A stretch of 64,000 nucleotides of DNA from Eubacterium sp. Lineage in GTDB: Bacteria; Bacillota; Clostridia; Lachnospirales; Lachnospiraceae. How positions within the stretch are numbered: the first letter of the stretch is position 1; every line of letters starts with the position of its first letter. The translations under genes were made by a program, and so were the position numbers. The stretch is from assembly GCA_017433825.1 (NCBI GenBank), contig JAFRGL010000022.1:1-64000 (forward strand). The letters are read 5' to 3'. The notes under the pieces are model-generated. The model worked only from the letters and a program-made list of their open reading frames with translations. It was not told the origin of the DNA and made no database searches. Positions 33,525 to 42,047 of this stretch are shown one piece after another.

Positions 33525-34898
33525 CTACAGCTTTCTGCAGGAAAAACCGCTGTATGTGACACAGCCGTCCCCGAATTTCAGTTCCAGCATTCCGCCTTTG
33601 CGGCCGAACTCTTCTTCCCCGATGGGATACAGACGGAAAGTCATTTCATCCCCGTCTTCGTCTATGGCCCCGGCATAAAGTTCCCCGTCTTTTATGAAAA
33701 CTTCATCGAGGATGAGATCTGTGTCCTCCGGATGCTCATATTTCCCGCAGAAGCTCTCCCACTTCGACCTGTCGGGATTCTTAACCTCGATATCCTCGAT
33801 GGTAACGACAGGTTCGGGTTTTCTGTCCCTTGCAATTGCTTCCATGCCGTCCCAGAAGCTCAAATACGCTCTGACGTCCCTGTAATCCCGGCTGGCGAGT
33901 ATCACAAGAACCCTGTCTGCATCGATAAAGCGCTCGAACCAGGTAGCAACTCCCGGCATGCCGCCGCTGTGGCTGACGACAAGCCCGAGATTTTCGTCAC
34001 GGCCGACGGCCCAGCCGAATCCGTAGCCCAGCCCGTCGTCCTCATCGTAAACGGCATCCCCGCCGTTATTCAGCTTCCCGGGGGTGTACATGATATTCTG
34101 CTCTTCAGGAGTAAGCACCTTTCCTTCCCGCAGTGCCGAATCCCAGCGGAGCATGTCGAAAATGGTGGAATACACGTAATCATCGCCGTTCAGGCCGTCA
34201 AAAGCGGTCACAACACCGTATTTTTCAGAGTCGATGTCGGCCACCCATCTTCCGTCTTCGAATACCGCTGCCCGGGCATAGTTTTCAAACGGAACGCCGT
34301 CCCTGCGGATATGGCAGCAGCGGGTAGAGGTCATCCCTGCAGGTTCAAAGATGTTCTTTTGGAGGAACTCTTCATAGGGGATGCCGGAGAGCCGTTCCAC
34401 CAGCAGCGCCAGTAGGTTGTAGCCGGTGTTGGAGTATTCCAGGCCTTCCCCGGGGGCAAAATACGGTTTTGCTTCGGTTTCACGGAGAAACCGCAGGATT
34501 TCGTCATTGCCGGGGACCCGTTTTTCTTCCTTCCAGATCCTGATAAACCATTCATCATCGTCAAAGTAATCGGGAATGCCGCTTGTGTGGTTCAAAAGGT
34601 GCCGGACCGTTACACCCGGGTACGGGATTTCCGGGAAAAACTTCGTAATTTCATCCTCCGGGCAAAGAAGCCCCTGCCGCACAAGCAGCATGACAGCCGC
34701 CGACGTGAAAGTCTTGCTGACGGAAGCCAGCTGAAAAACAGTATCTTCCGTGACAGGCAGCGTATCCTCGGGATCCCGGAAGCCGGAAACGCCTTTGGAC
34801 ACAACTTCTCCCTTTTCCGCATAGAGCCATGCCCCGTTGAAGAGGTCCTTTTCATTCAGCGTACGGACCAGTTCCTGCATCATTGCATGCTTATCCAT
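33525..34898 (-). CDS. Serine hydrolase of the beta-lactamase/PBP4* family
   Basis: 457 residues. The class-C-beta-lactamase-type active site is complete: SxxK in QLASVSKTFTS (Ser59, Lys62), the YxN motif YSNTGYN, and the third motif HSGGMPG. A C-terminal beta-rich extension (about 370-457) follows. Such proteins are esterases, D-aminopeptidases or penicillin-binding-like enzymes rather than resistance enzymes in most cases. No signal peptide is visible. It is inserted between GRE2 and GRE3, reading the same way, but a functional link is not evident. AGGGGGAATC precedes the start. Upstream, TTGAAT-N17-TATCAT may be the promoter. Confidence 0.85.
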   Translation of the reverse strand: MDKHAMMQELVRTLNEKDLFNGAWLYAEKGEVVSKGVSGFRDPEDTLPVTEDTVFQLASVSKTFTSAAVMLLVRQGLLCPEDEITKFFPEIPYPGVTVRHLLNHTSGIPDYFDDDEWFIRIWKEEKRVPGNDEILRFLRETEAKPYFAPGEGLEYSNTGYNLLALLVERLSGIPYEEFLQKNIFEPAGMTSTRCCHIRRDGVPFENYARAAVFEDGRWVADIDSEKYGVVTAFDGLNGDDYVYSTIFDMLRWDSALREGKVLTPEEQNIMYTPGKLNNGGDAVYDEDDGLGYGFGWAVGRDENLGLVVSHSGGMPGVATWFERFIDADRVLVILASRDYRDVRAYLSFWDGMEAIARDRKPEPVVTIEDIEVKNPDRSKWESFCGKYEHPEDTDLILDEVFIKDGELYAGAIDEDGDEMTFRLYPIGEEEFGRKGGMLELKFGDGCVTYSGFSCRKL

Positions 34899-35051
34899 TC
34901 GTATGATTCCCCCTGCTGTTTTTATTGTAGTACCGGATTATGATACTATACAATAAGGCCGGATTCAACCTCATGCGTTATATTAGGGCGGAATCTTTCG
35001 CCGAACCGGCCCGGCCTTTTCGTAATTTGCCGCAGGTATTGCTGCTGTTTT

Positions 35052-35092
35052 GAAAAAAGAAAAACAGCATGACCCGCAGATCATGCCGTTTT
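35052..35092 (-). terminator. GRE3 terminator
   Basis: AAAACAGCATGA (35061-35072) pairs with TCATGCCGTTTT (35081-35092) with one mismatch; the minus-strand tail is CTTTTTTC. It lies 70 bp after the GRE3 stop. The remaining 34899-35163 gap holds only the hydrolase promoter and no gene. Confidence 0.75.
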
Positions 35093-35163
35093 TCAAATAA
35101 TAAAACTTCCTGACAGGGGAGGCCTTAAGGCACTCCCCTTTAAATTTTATGACAGGTAAGGGA

Positions 35164-37626
35164 TTATACCTGATGCTCCGCACGGCGGATGATGTCTTCC
35201 TGCATGTTCTCGGACATATCCACGAAGTATGCGGAGAAGCCTGCAATACGGACTACCAGGTTGTGGTACTCATCCGGATTCTGCTGTGCGGCACGTAAGG
35301 TCTTGCCGTCTACGACGTTGTACTGAACCTCAACGCCGCCCTGATCGAAGTAAGCCTTGGTCATGTCACGCAACTTCTCGATGCCACCTTCCTTGGCAAG
35401 GGCTGACGGATGAATCTTCATGTTAAGGGCAATACCGTCCATGAAACGGCTGTTGTCCCAGGAAAGCATGGAGTTGAACACGCCGGTGGGGCCGTTCACG
35501 TCACGTCCCTGTACGGGAGAGGTAGCGTCGGCAATGGGCTCGCCTGCCTTACGTCCGTCCGGGGTAGCCCAGGTGGTGGCACCCTGCGGAACGTGGTCGG
35601 CGCCGCCGAACATACCGCACTTGTAAACCTTACAGAACTTGGTGGTGAAGCCTCTGGTGCAGTTATAGTACCAGTCGAATACATACTTCATCTCCTGGTC
35701 AGCATAGTCATCGCCGTTGCCGTAATGCGGGCATTCATTGATGATTCTCTGACGGAGGGCTTCATTTTCCGGGCCTTCCCAGTTGGCCAGAACAGCATCC
35801 AGCAACTGCTTGCCGGTGCAGATCTTCTTGTCATATACAGCCCACTTGATAGCGGTTAAGGAATCGCCTACGGTAGCAAGACCGGTAGCGGTTCCGCCGT
35901 AGGAGTTGTACTTCGCGCCGCCTTCGGAAACGTCCTTGCCCTGTTCCATGCAGCCGACGGTGGAGATGGAAAGGTTCGGGTACGGGAACAGCCTGTACTG
36001 CTCATGCTCGGCGTAGTTGTTCATGGAGGAGGACCATCTGAGCATCCAGTAGGAAAGCTTCTCAAACGCACGTTTTACGTCCTCATAGGATTCCATCTCA
36101 TACAGGTAGCCGGAACGGTACTCTTCGGGAGCCTGCTGGTCGGGCGTCCTGGGGTTGATTCCGTTGTTGATGGCAGCCACCAGGGTTGCGGACCACCAGA
36201 TGCCGTTATGGCCCATGGGGATACCGTTGGGTGACGGATAGTCATTGCCGGAACCGGTGATCTCCTGACAGCCGATGAAGGCGAAGTCACGGGCATCTTC
36301 CAGTTCGAAGCCAAGCTCTCTTACAATGGAGGGAACGATAACTTCATCGTTCTGGATAAGCGGCAGGCCGCCTACTCTCCTGGAGGTCTCAAGAGCGCAC
36401 TCCCACAGCTTGTCGGGGGTGTCCTTGTTGATACGGATGGATACGGTGGGCTCATGCAGCTGCAGACGCGCGATGCCTTCCAGTACCATGTAGGTTACGG
36501 GGTTGGAAGCATCCTCGCCGGTCTCCGGAACAACGCCGCCGATGGTGGTATGCTGGTAAGCATTGCCGATACCAACGGTCTTTGCGGTCTCGCCGAAGTT
36601 GCCGCCGTACATAAGGTTCAGTTTCAGGAGCATGCCGTCTACCAGTTCCTGGGCATATTCCAGGGTCATGGTGCCTTCATCCAGCTCTTTCTTCAGATAC
36701 GGCCATACACGGTAGTCGAAACGTCCCATGGAGGTAACGCCCGGGCTGTTGTCGATTCGAAGGAAGATATGGTACAGGAGGTACTGCTGTACAGCCTCCC
36801 AGAAGGTTCTGGCCGGATTCTCAACGATCCAGTCAAGGCCTTCGGCCATCTTCAGAAGCTCAGCCTTCTTCTCATCCGTTACGCCTTCTGCCGCAGCTTT
36901 CTCTCTGCACAGGTCCGCATAACGGCGGGTCAGGGTCATGGCGCCTTCGCAGGCAACGGTGGCGGCATGGTAGAACAGGTACTTGCCGACTTCATCGCCC
37001 ATGATGTTGCCCTTATGTGCATCCAGCCAGTCCTGGGCCTGTTTGCGGATTGCGCCGTAGCCCTTGTGGATGATGTGCTGGTTGCCGGGGGTAAGATGTC
37101 CGGGAGGAAGCAGAACTGCCCAGCCGCCGGGACGTCCGTAGGTTTCAAGCTGAAGCTTGGTCATTTCCTCAATACCCTGCGGATAGTAGGTCAGCGGGCG
37201 GATATTGTGGAAGGTGTGCATCGCTTCCTTCATGATATCGCGGAGTTCTTTTAAGTCTTCCGGAGAAATGCAAAGCTTCTGGTGGGAATAATCGGGATCG
37301 TCATCGGGACAATGATGAAGTCCGTCCTCGCCGATGGGCCAGGTGTTCTCGATGTCGGCTCTCAGCCAGCCTTCACCGGAAGCTGCGCCCCAGTGCTTGT
37401 TGCCCAGGCCGCCGACGAAATACTCGTCTTCTTCCAGGTCGATGGGCATCTTGGAAATAACGTAAAGGGACTCGCAGGGTTTCGCCATGATGGGCGGGAA
37501 GTTCTTGTACATGGCAATCGCTTCCTGTTTCAGACGGGGTTTAACCGCATCCGCAATCATCATTCTGTCACGGGTTTTGTCACGTAATCTCTGGACTCTC
37601 TCCGTAACCGGTCTGAATTCATACAT
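35164..37626 (-). CDS. Glycyl radical enzyme, paralogue 3 of 3 (substrate unknown)
   Basis: 820 residues from ATG 37626 behind GAAGGAGAA. Same architecture as the other two, with Cys453 and Glu455 in GCQEITGSGNDY and Gly796 in RIAGFSAYFVDM. Two one-residue insertions (near 240 and 490) account for its length. It differs from its sisters in some cavity-side positions, for instance YPSPNG in place of YPCPNG and NECPHYGNGDDY in place of HECPHYGNGDPY, which may reflect a different substrate. It has its own promoter and terminator, so it is a single-gene unit. No activase gene is adjacent. Confidence 0.93.
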   Translation of the reverse strand: MYEFRPVTERVQRLRDKTRDRMMIADAVKPRLKQEAIAMYKNFPPIMAKPCESLYVISKMPIDLEEDEYFVGGLGNKHWGAASGEGWLRADIENTWPIGEDGLHHCPDDDPDYSHQKLCISPEDLKELRDIMKEAMHTFHNIRPLTYYPQGIEEMTKLQLETYGRPGGWAVLLPPGHLTPGNQHIIHKGYGAIRKQAQDWLDAHKGNIMGDEVGKYLFYHAATVACEGAMTLTRRYADLCREKAAAEGVTDEKKAELLKMAEGLDWIVENPARTFWEAVQQYLLYHIFLRIDNSPGVTSMGRFDYRVWPYLKKELDEGTMTLEYAQELVDGMLLKLNLMYGGNFGETAKTVGIGNAYQHTTIGGVVPETGEDASNPVTYMVLEGIARLQLHEPTVSIRINKDTPDKLWECALETSRRVGGLPLIQNDEVIVPSIVRELGFELEDARDFAFIGCQEITGSGNDYPSPNGIPMGHNGIWWSATLVAAINNGINPRTPDQQAPEEYRSGYLYEMESYEDVKRAFEKLSYWMLRWSSSMNNYAEHEQYRLFPYPNLSISTVGCMEQGKDVSEGGAKYNSYGGTATGLATVGDSLTAIKWAVYDKKICTGKQLLDAVLANWEGPENEALRQRIINECPHYGNGDDYADQEMKYVFDWYYNCTRGFTTKFCKVYKCGMFGGADHVPQGATTWATPDGRKAGEPIADATSPVQGRDVNGPTGVFNSMLSWDNSRFMDGIALNMKIHPSALAKEGGIEKLRDMTKAYFDQGGVEVQYNVVDGKTLRAAQQNPDEYHNLVVRIAGFSAYFVDMSENMQEDIIRRAEHQV

Positions 37627-37716
37627 AACAGTGATTCTCCTTCTCTTTAGTGTATTTTACTCAACTGTGCCGGCTCTTCCGGCATATGCCGGCAAGGCCG
37701 TTTTTACCTGATAATG

Positions 37717-37745
37717 ATTGTACCTTATTTTCCCCGTTTCGTCAA
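37717..37745 (-). promoter_or_regulatory. GRE3 promoter
   Basis: TTGACG (37745-37740), a 17-bp spacer and TACAAT (37722-37717) on the minus strand. The leader of about 85 nt to ATG 37626 contains the palindrome CCGGCATATGCCGG (about 37678-37691) within a larger GGCCTTGCCGGC/GCCGGC stem, which may fold in the RNA. Confidence 0.7.
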
Positions 37746-37751
37746 CTGAAA

Positions 37752-40526
37752 TTAATAATCTTTACTGTTTTTTCTTCTTTTATTTTTCTTTAAAATGACA
37801 ACCGCGGCTGCGGCTGCCGCAGCCGGAATAAAAAGCAGAAGTTTTCCCGGACCGGCATGATTTACTGCCGGACCTTCCGCCGGCAGATCCGGCCTTGCAG
37901 GTGTTTTTTCCGCCTGCCCTTTTCTTCCGGAGGGCGTTTCCTGCGTCTGAATACCGGTTTCATGCGCGGTTTCTTTTTCCGGCATCATATCCGGACCGGA
38001 TGCAGCGGTCTCCTCTTGTTTTTCTTCCGATTTCTCCTCACTGGGAACGTTCTGTGCATTTCCCCTGTAAACCAGAATATCCGGCAGAGAGAAAGAGGCC
38101 GTATTCCCTGCCGCATCTTCCGCCGTAAACACGAAGCTTCTGCGTGCGGCTTCGGAAAACAGCACAAAATGTATCCTTCCGTTTTCACAAAGCAGACTTT
38201 CCGCCGGATTCTCCGCATTGACAAATGCGCCGTCCCCGTTCAGGTAAACCTTCTTCGCTTTTCCTTCCTCCTCAACCGTAAGCCTGACGACACCGCTGCT
38301 GTCCGACAGCTGCAGGCAGAATTCCGCGTAATCCGCCTTCACTTCCGTCCCGCCGGTTAGTCCGGAGACAGAGACGGAAGGGGGCACGGTATCATAAGTA
38401 AACCGTACCGGTGCGGATATGACACTGCCGGATACATTGCCGGCCGCGTCCACGGAAACTACGTTGACGCTGTACCTGCCGTCCCGGCTGAAAAGTGCGG
38501 TATCAATCCGGCTTGTGACGGTGATATATCCGTCCTCTTCCGTTATGGTTTCAATGTAGTCAGACCCTTCCTCCAGCACATGGACCGTGCCGTTTACGGA
38601 GTATGAGATTTCCCTCACCTGCAGAGGGCTTAAGTTCCTCTCCGTAATCACAATCTCCTCCGGCAGCCTGTTCAGAAACGTCCCGGAGACAACATCCGGG
38701 TCCTGCAGCGCGAAGGCCGACCCCTGCCTGTTCAGGGTGAAATCAAAGCTTCCGATACCGGTATTGCCTGCCATGTCGGAGGCGGAGGCTGTCAGAATAT
38801 AACGCGCATCCGGCAGGCTGTCCAGCCCTGTAAGGGGTAAGAAAGCCTCCCCGCCGTCTGTTTCAACGGAAACAAGGCCGGAAATATCCACGCTTTCCCC
38901 ATTCACATCCGTCAGGCCGACCGCTGCGGAATATCCCACCAGATACCGGTCTCTGATCCGCGCAAGAGCGGAGGCCAGGCTGTGAAAATCCCTGCCCTCG
39001 TCAGGAGGGAAGAATTCCACCAGGGGCGGGGCGGTATCGATGATAAAGCTGTCCGTCTGCACAGGTTCGGACATATTGCCCGCCATATCGGTGCAGGAAA
39101 CCTTCAAATCGTAAGCACCGTCTTTTTCAAACAACACCTTCCTGATATATGCGCCGCCGGAAAAAGTCCAGTCCGATACAACAGGCGCTTCCCCCTCCGG
39201 GAAAATGATGTCCGTAAGCTCCGGACTGAAATTTGCTTCCGAAACGGTGATAACCGCGCACCTGCTGCTGTTGAAAAACAGCACATTTGCCCCAGGCACA
39301 TCTTCAAAGCCGATATGCACTGCCGGGGGTGTTGTGTCAATGACAAAAGAGCCCGAAGATATCGGATGAGATACATTTCCGGCAAGGTCTTTTCCGGTCA
39401 CTGTCAGGCTGTAAACCCCGTCAGACACAAAATGCACAGCGGCCGCCCACCCGGCTCCGGTCCGGTACCAGCCGGTGCTTTCGTACCCCGCGCCTGTTGA
39501 GGAACTGACCGATATTTCCGAAGAGGGATCGAAATGACTGTCCGTATATTCCAGGTACAGCGTTTTCCCCGTTCTGAAATAAATCCCGTTTTCTGCGCCG
39601 CTTTTATCAAAAGCCAGGCTTCCGGAAGGCGCGGAAGTATCCAGAGAGACCGTAATCTGCGCGAAACCGGTATTGCCCGCGTAATCCGCTGCAGAGACGG
39701 TAAGGATAATGCCGTCTCCGTTAAACCCGGCTTTATCAGGTTCGATTCGTCTGTTTACGGAAAACACGCCTTTCTCCTTAAGGAAGCTTTCCCGCAGCAG
39801 CTCTTCCGTTCTTCCGTCTGCCGGATTATAAATACTGACCGACAGTTCCCGGATGGGGGCAAGGCCGCCCTCTTTTCCCGCTGAAACGGTGAAGGCAAAA
39901 GAATCCCCGCTGCCGTAAATGCCGGACGGCGAAGCCGGGGCAGCATCTGCGGCCAGTGCAGGCTTCGGGCCTTCCGTATCGATGGCAAAACGCAGCGTCA
40001 GCCTGTCTTCCCCGCCCATATCCTCCGTCATATACACGGCAGACACTTCATACGCGCCGTCATACTCCGGCGCGCCGCCGAACACCAGGGTTACCTGAGA
40101 CCGGTCCTCATTTATCTCTGCCTTCGCAAGGCCTGTTTCATCCATTTCCTCCGGTGTCTTTGAAAGCAGTTCCTCCGCTGAATAAACGCGGTTCTCCCCG
40201 CCGTCTTTCGCAACGGAAAACACAAGCCTGTCTGCCTGCAGGGGTTCTTCCGCCTCCGTCTGCCATCTTAAAACAGTTTTCCCGTAATAATAACCGTCTC
40301 CCGAATATCCTTCGTCCGGTATGATTTCAAAGGAATAAATGCTGTCCTCCTCTTCTTCCGGCTCATCTGCCGGATCCGGCAGCATTTCTCCGGTTTCCGG
40401 TTCATCTGCAGAAACGGTTTCTTCCTCTGCCTGAGCCGGCACGTCAGCAAAGCGGGCGGCAAGCAGCACAAACGCCAGCAGTCCCGCGGCAGTCCGCAAG
40501 GGTTTCCGTGTCTTTTTTCTGTTCAT
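37752..40526 (-). CDS. Large surface protein with bacterial Ig-like repeats
   Basis: 924 residues from ATG 40526, which shares ATGA with the kinase stop. A signal peptide (KTRKPLRTAAGLLAFVLLAARFADVPA) is followed by an acidic linker. At least five Ig-like repeats follow, recognisable by IDTTPPAVHI/IDTAPPLVEF-type joints and AADYAGNTGF/CTDMAGNMSEP turns. A proline/glutamate-rich stalk, one transmembrane helix (LLLFIPAAAAAAAVVIL) and KKNKRRKNSKDY end the protein. It is therefore membrane-anchored without a sortase motif. The tight coupling to the kinase gene suggests a common function at the cell surface. Ligand unknown. Confidence 0.8.
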   Translation of the reverse strand: MNRKKTRKPLRTAAGLLAFVLLAARFADVPAQAEEETVSADEPETGEMLPDPADEPEEEEDSIYSFEIIPDEGYSGDGYYYGKTVLRWQTEAEEPLQADRLVFSVAKDGGENRVYSAEELLSKTPEEMDETGLAKAEINEDRSQVTLVFGGAPEYDGAYEVSAVYMTEDMGGEDRLTLRFAIDTEGPKPALAADAAPASPSGIYGSGDSFAFTVSAGKEGGLAPIRELSVSIYNPADGRTEELLRESFLKEKGVFSVNRRIEPDKAGFNGDGIILTVSAADYAGNTGFAQITVSLDTSAPSGSLAFDKSGAENGIYFRTGKTLYLEYTDSHFDPSSEISVSSSTGAGYESTGWYRTGAGWAAAVHFVSDGVYSLTVTGKDLAGNVSHPISSGSFVIDTTPPAVHIGFEDVPGANVLFFNSSRCAVITVSEANFSPELTDIIFPEGEAPVVSDWTFSGGAYIRKVLFEKDGAYDLKVSCTDMAGNMSEPVQTDSFIIDTAPPLVEFFPPDEGRDFHSLASALARIRDRYLVGYSAAVGLTDVNGESVDISGLVSVETDGGEAFLPLTGLDSLPDARYILTASASDMAGNTGIGSFDFTLNRQGSAFALQDPDVVSGTFLNRLPEEIVITERNLSPLQVREISYSVNGTVHVLEEGSDYIETITEEDGYITVTSRIDTALFSRDGRYSVNVVSVDAAGNVSGSVISAPVRFTYDTVPPSVSVSGLTGGTEVKADYAEFCLQLSDSSGVVRLTVEEEGKAKKVYLNGDGAFVNAENPAESLLCENGRIHFVLFSEAARRSFVFTAEDAAGNTASFSLPDILVYRGNAQNVPSEEKSEEKQEETAASGPDMMPEKETAHETGIQTQETPSGRKGQAEKTPARPDLPAEGPAVNHAGPGKLLLFIPAAAAAAAVVILKKNKRRKNSKDY

Positions 40527-41740
40527 CTCTTCTGTCCTTTCTGCCATGCGTAAACCGCACGCACCATGTTTTCAGCCGTGGAAAGCGCTGCTGTCAGGCT
40601 CTCCTCCCGTTCATGCCCCGAAGCCGTCTTTGCTGCCTTGTCAAGCCGGGCCAGCAGCTCCTCCTCCGGTATTCCCGCCGCGGCATAGTCAGCACAGTTT
40701 TCATAAATGTCCGCTGCCGCCGACATCCCGATATAAAAACCTCCGTCCGTCCCGGCAGGCGCAAGGCTTTGCGCCGCAGGATTATCAAACCGCTCTCCCG
40801 TTTCCGCCGCACAGTACGCATCCGGCACCGCTTCCGTCCCGGCACCGGCGGAAAGTCCGGAAGAAAATACGGCCGCGGCTGCCAGAACAGGCACCAGAGC
40901 AGCCGCCCTTTTCAGGGCTTTTGCAGGCCTGTGCTTTTCATCCGCCTGTTCCGCGGCAGAAAGCAAGGAAAGCAGCATCCGGCAGTCTTCCGGACGTTTC
41001 TCCGGGTTAACCTCCGTACAGGCCCTGACGATTCTCAGCAGGCGGCACGCGCGCCCTTCTTCCTCCCTGCCGTATATTTTCCTTAAATACGGTCGGAAAA
41101 AACAGCCCTTCTTCAGTCCGAGCATGGCTTTTGCCGTCATCCCGGCCGCATAGATATCCGTACGGGGAGAAAGATGTCCGTAACCGCCGTAAAGCTCCGG
41201 CGCGGCAAAAGGAGGCGTTGCAGGCATGCCCCTGTCGGAAAGCGGCTCCGATAACAGCCTGCAGCTGCCAAAATCAATAAGCAGTATCCTCCCGTCTTCC
41301 GCTGCAAGCACATTGCCGGGTTTGATATCCAGATGAAGGATTCCTGCCGTATGCAGCGCTTCCGCTGCTTCAGCCAGTTCCCGCATTACGGTAAAAACGG
41401 CAGTAAGCGGAAAAGGCCTGCCCGGCCGCCGCTTTATCAGTTCCTCCAGCGTAAAACCTTCTGCGAATTCCATGGCTTCCCAGACAGCGCCTTCTTCCGC
41501 GTATACGGAATAAACCGAAGGCAGGTTTGCCGTCGGAAGCTTTGCGATGGTTTCTATCATGTTCATATAGTTTTCCGGGGATATGCCGGCCGATTTGAAA
41601 AATGAAAAGCCGGTTCTTCGAAGTGCCGCGATATGATGTTCTTCTGTGTCAAAGACTTTATAAATACAGCTGGTTCCGCCGCGGATCGCAGGCGCAAGGA
41701 CAAGATATCTACCGGAAATCATCTCATTCGGTAAATACAT
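40523..41740 (-). CDS. Serine/threonine-kinase-like membrane protein
   Basis: 405 residues. The kinase domain (about 8-270) has a glycine-rich start (AIRGGTSCIYKVFD), catalytic loop ILHLDIKPGNVLAAEDG and DFG motif (LLIDFGSCR). GMPATPPFAAPELYGG is an activation-segment end, and DIYAAGMTAKAML and PEKRPEDCRML are further family motifs. The beta3 lysine of VAIK is not obvious: the aligned stretch is HIAALRR. A hydrophobic span (AAALVPVLAAAAVFSSGLSA, about 285-305) leads to a 95-residue outer part without PASTA repeats. It could be an atypical or weak kinase. It is coupled to the Ig-like protein by an ATGA overlap. Confidence 0.82.
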   Translation of the reverse strand: MYLPNEMISGRYLVLAPAIRGGTSCIYKVFDTEEHHIAALRRTGFSFFKSAGISPENYMNMIETIAKLPTANLPSVYSVYAEEGAVWEAMEFAEGFTLEELIKRRPGRPFPLTAVFTVMRELAEAAEALHTAGILHLDIKPGNVLAAEDGRILLIDFGSCRLLSEPLSDRGMPATPPFAAPELYGGYGHLSPRTDIYAAGMTAKAMLGLKKGCFFRPYLRKIYGREEEGRACRLLRIVRACTEVNPEKRPEDCRMLLSLLSAAEQADEKHRPAKALKRAAALVPVLAAAAVFSSGLSAGAGTEAVPDAYCAAETGERFDNPAAQSLAPAGTDGGFYIGMSAAADIYENCADYAAAGIPEEELLARLDKAAKTASGHEREESLTAALSTAENMVRAVYAWQKGQKR

Positions 41741-41778
41741 AAGATATTCCTTTTGAATTATATATGAATTGCATATGT

Positions 41779-41831
41779 ATTATATCTCTTACCTGTTCCG
41801 GTGTCAACCGCTGAAATGAAACGTTTCATTT
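41779..41831 (-). promoter_or_regulatory. Promoter of the kinase operon with upstream 18-bp palindrome
   Basis: TTGACA (41807-41802), a 17-bp spacer and TATAAT (41784-41779) on the minus strand give a consensus promoter. The palindrome AAATGAAACGTTTCATTT (41814-41831) lies 7 bp upstream of the -35. Its centre TGAAACGTTTCA resembles LacI-family or cre-type operators. The rest of the 41741-42047 gap is AT-rich with a TATAAT at 41967-41972 that could serve the transporter gene. Confidence 0.65.
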
Positions 41832-42047
41832 TCGAAGCGCAAGTTCTTCTTTTAAATTATAATTCTTAAGCGCATATTCCAAATATTAATTTCCATTTTG
41901 TTTAAATTTTTTAATTTTTAATTTATATTTATAAATATATACAATGAATTCACCGCGTTAAAGCCCTATAATAAAAAATGTGTTATCCGTCAAGCAAGAC
42001 ATTTTAAAAAAAGAACAAAAGCAAGAAAAAAAAGAAAGGAAGAAGAA

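Noticed and set aside
34983-35246. An 87-codon minus-strand frame after GRE3
   Set aside because: It overlaps the 3' end of GRE3 in another frame and runs through its terminator hairpin.
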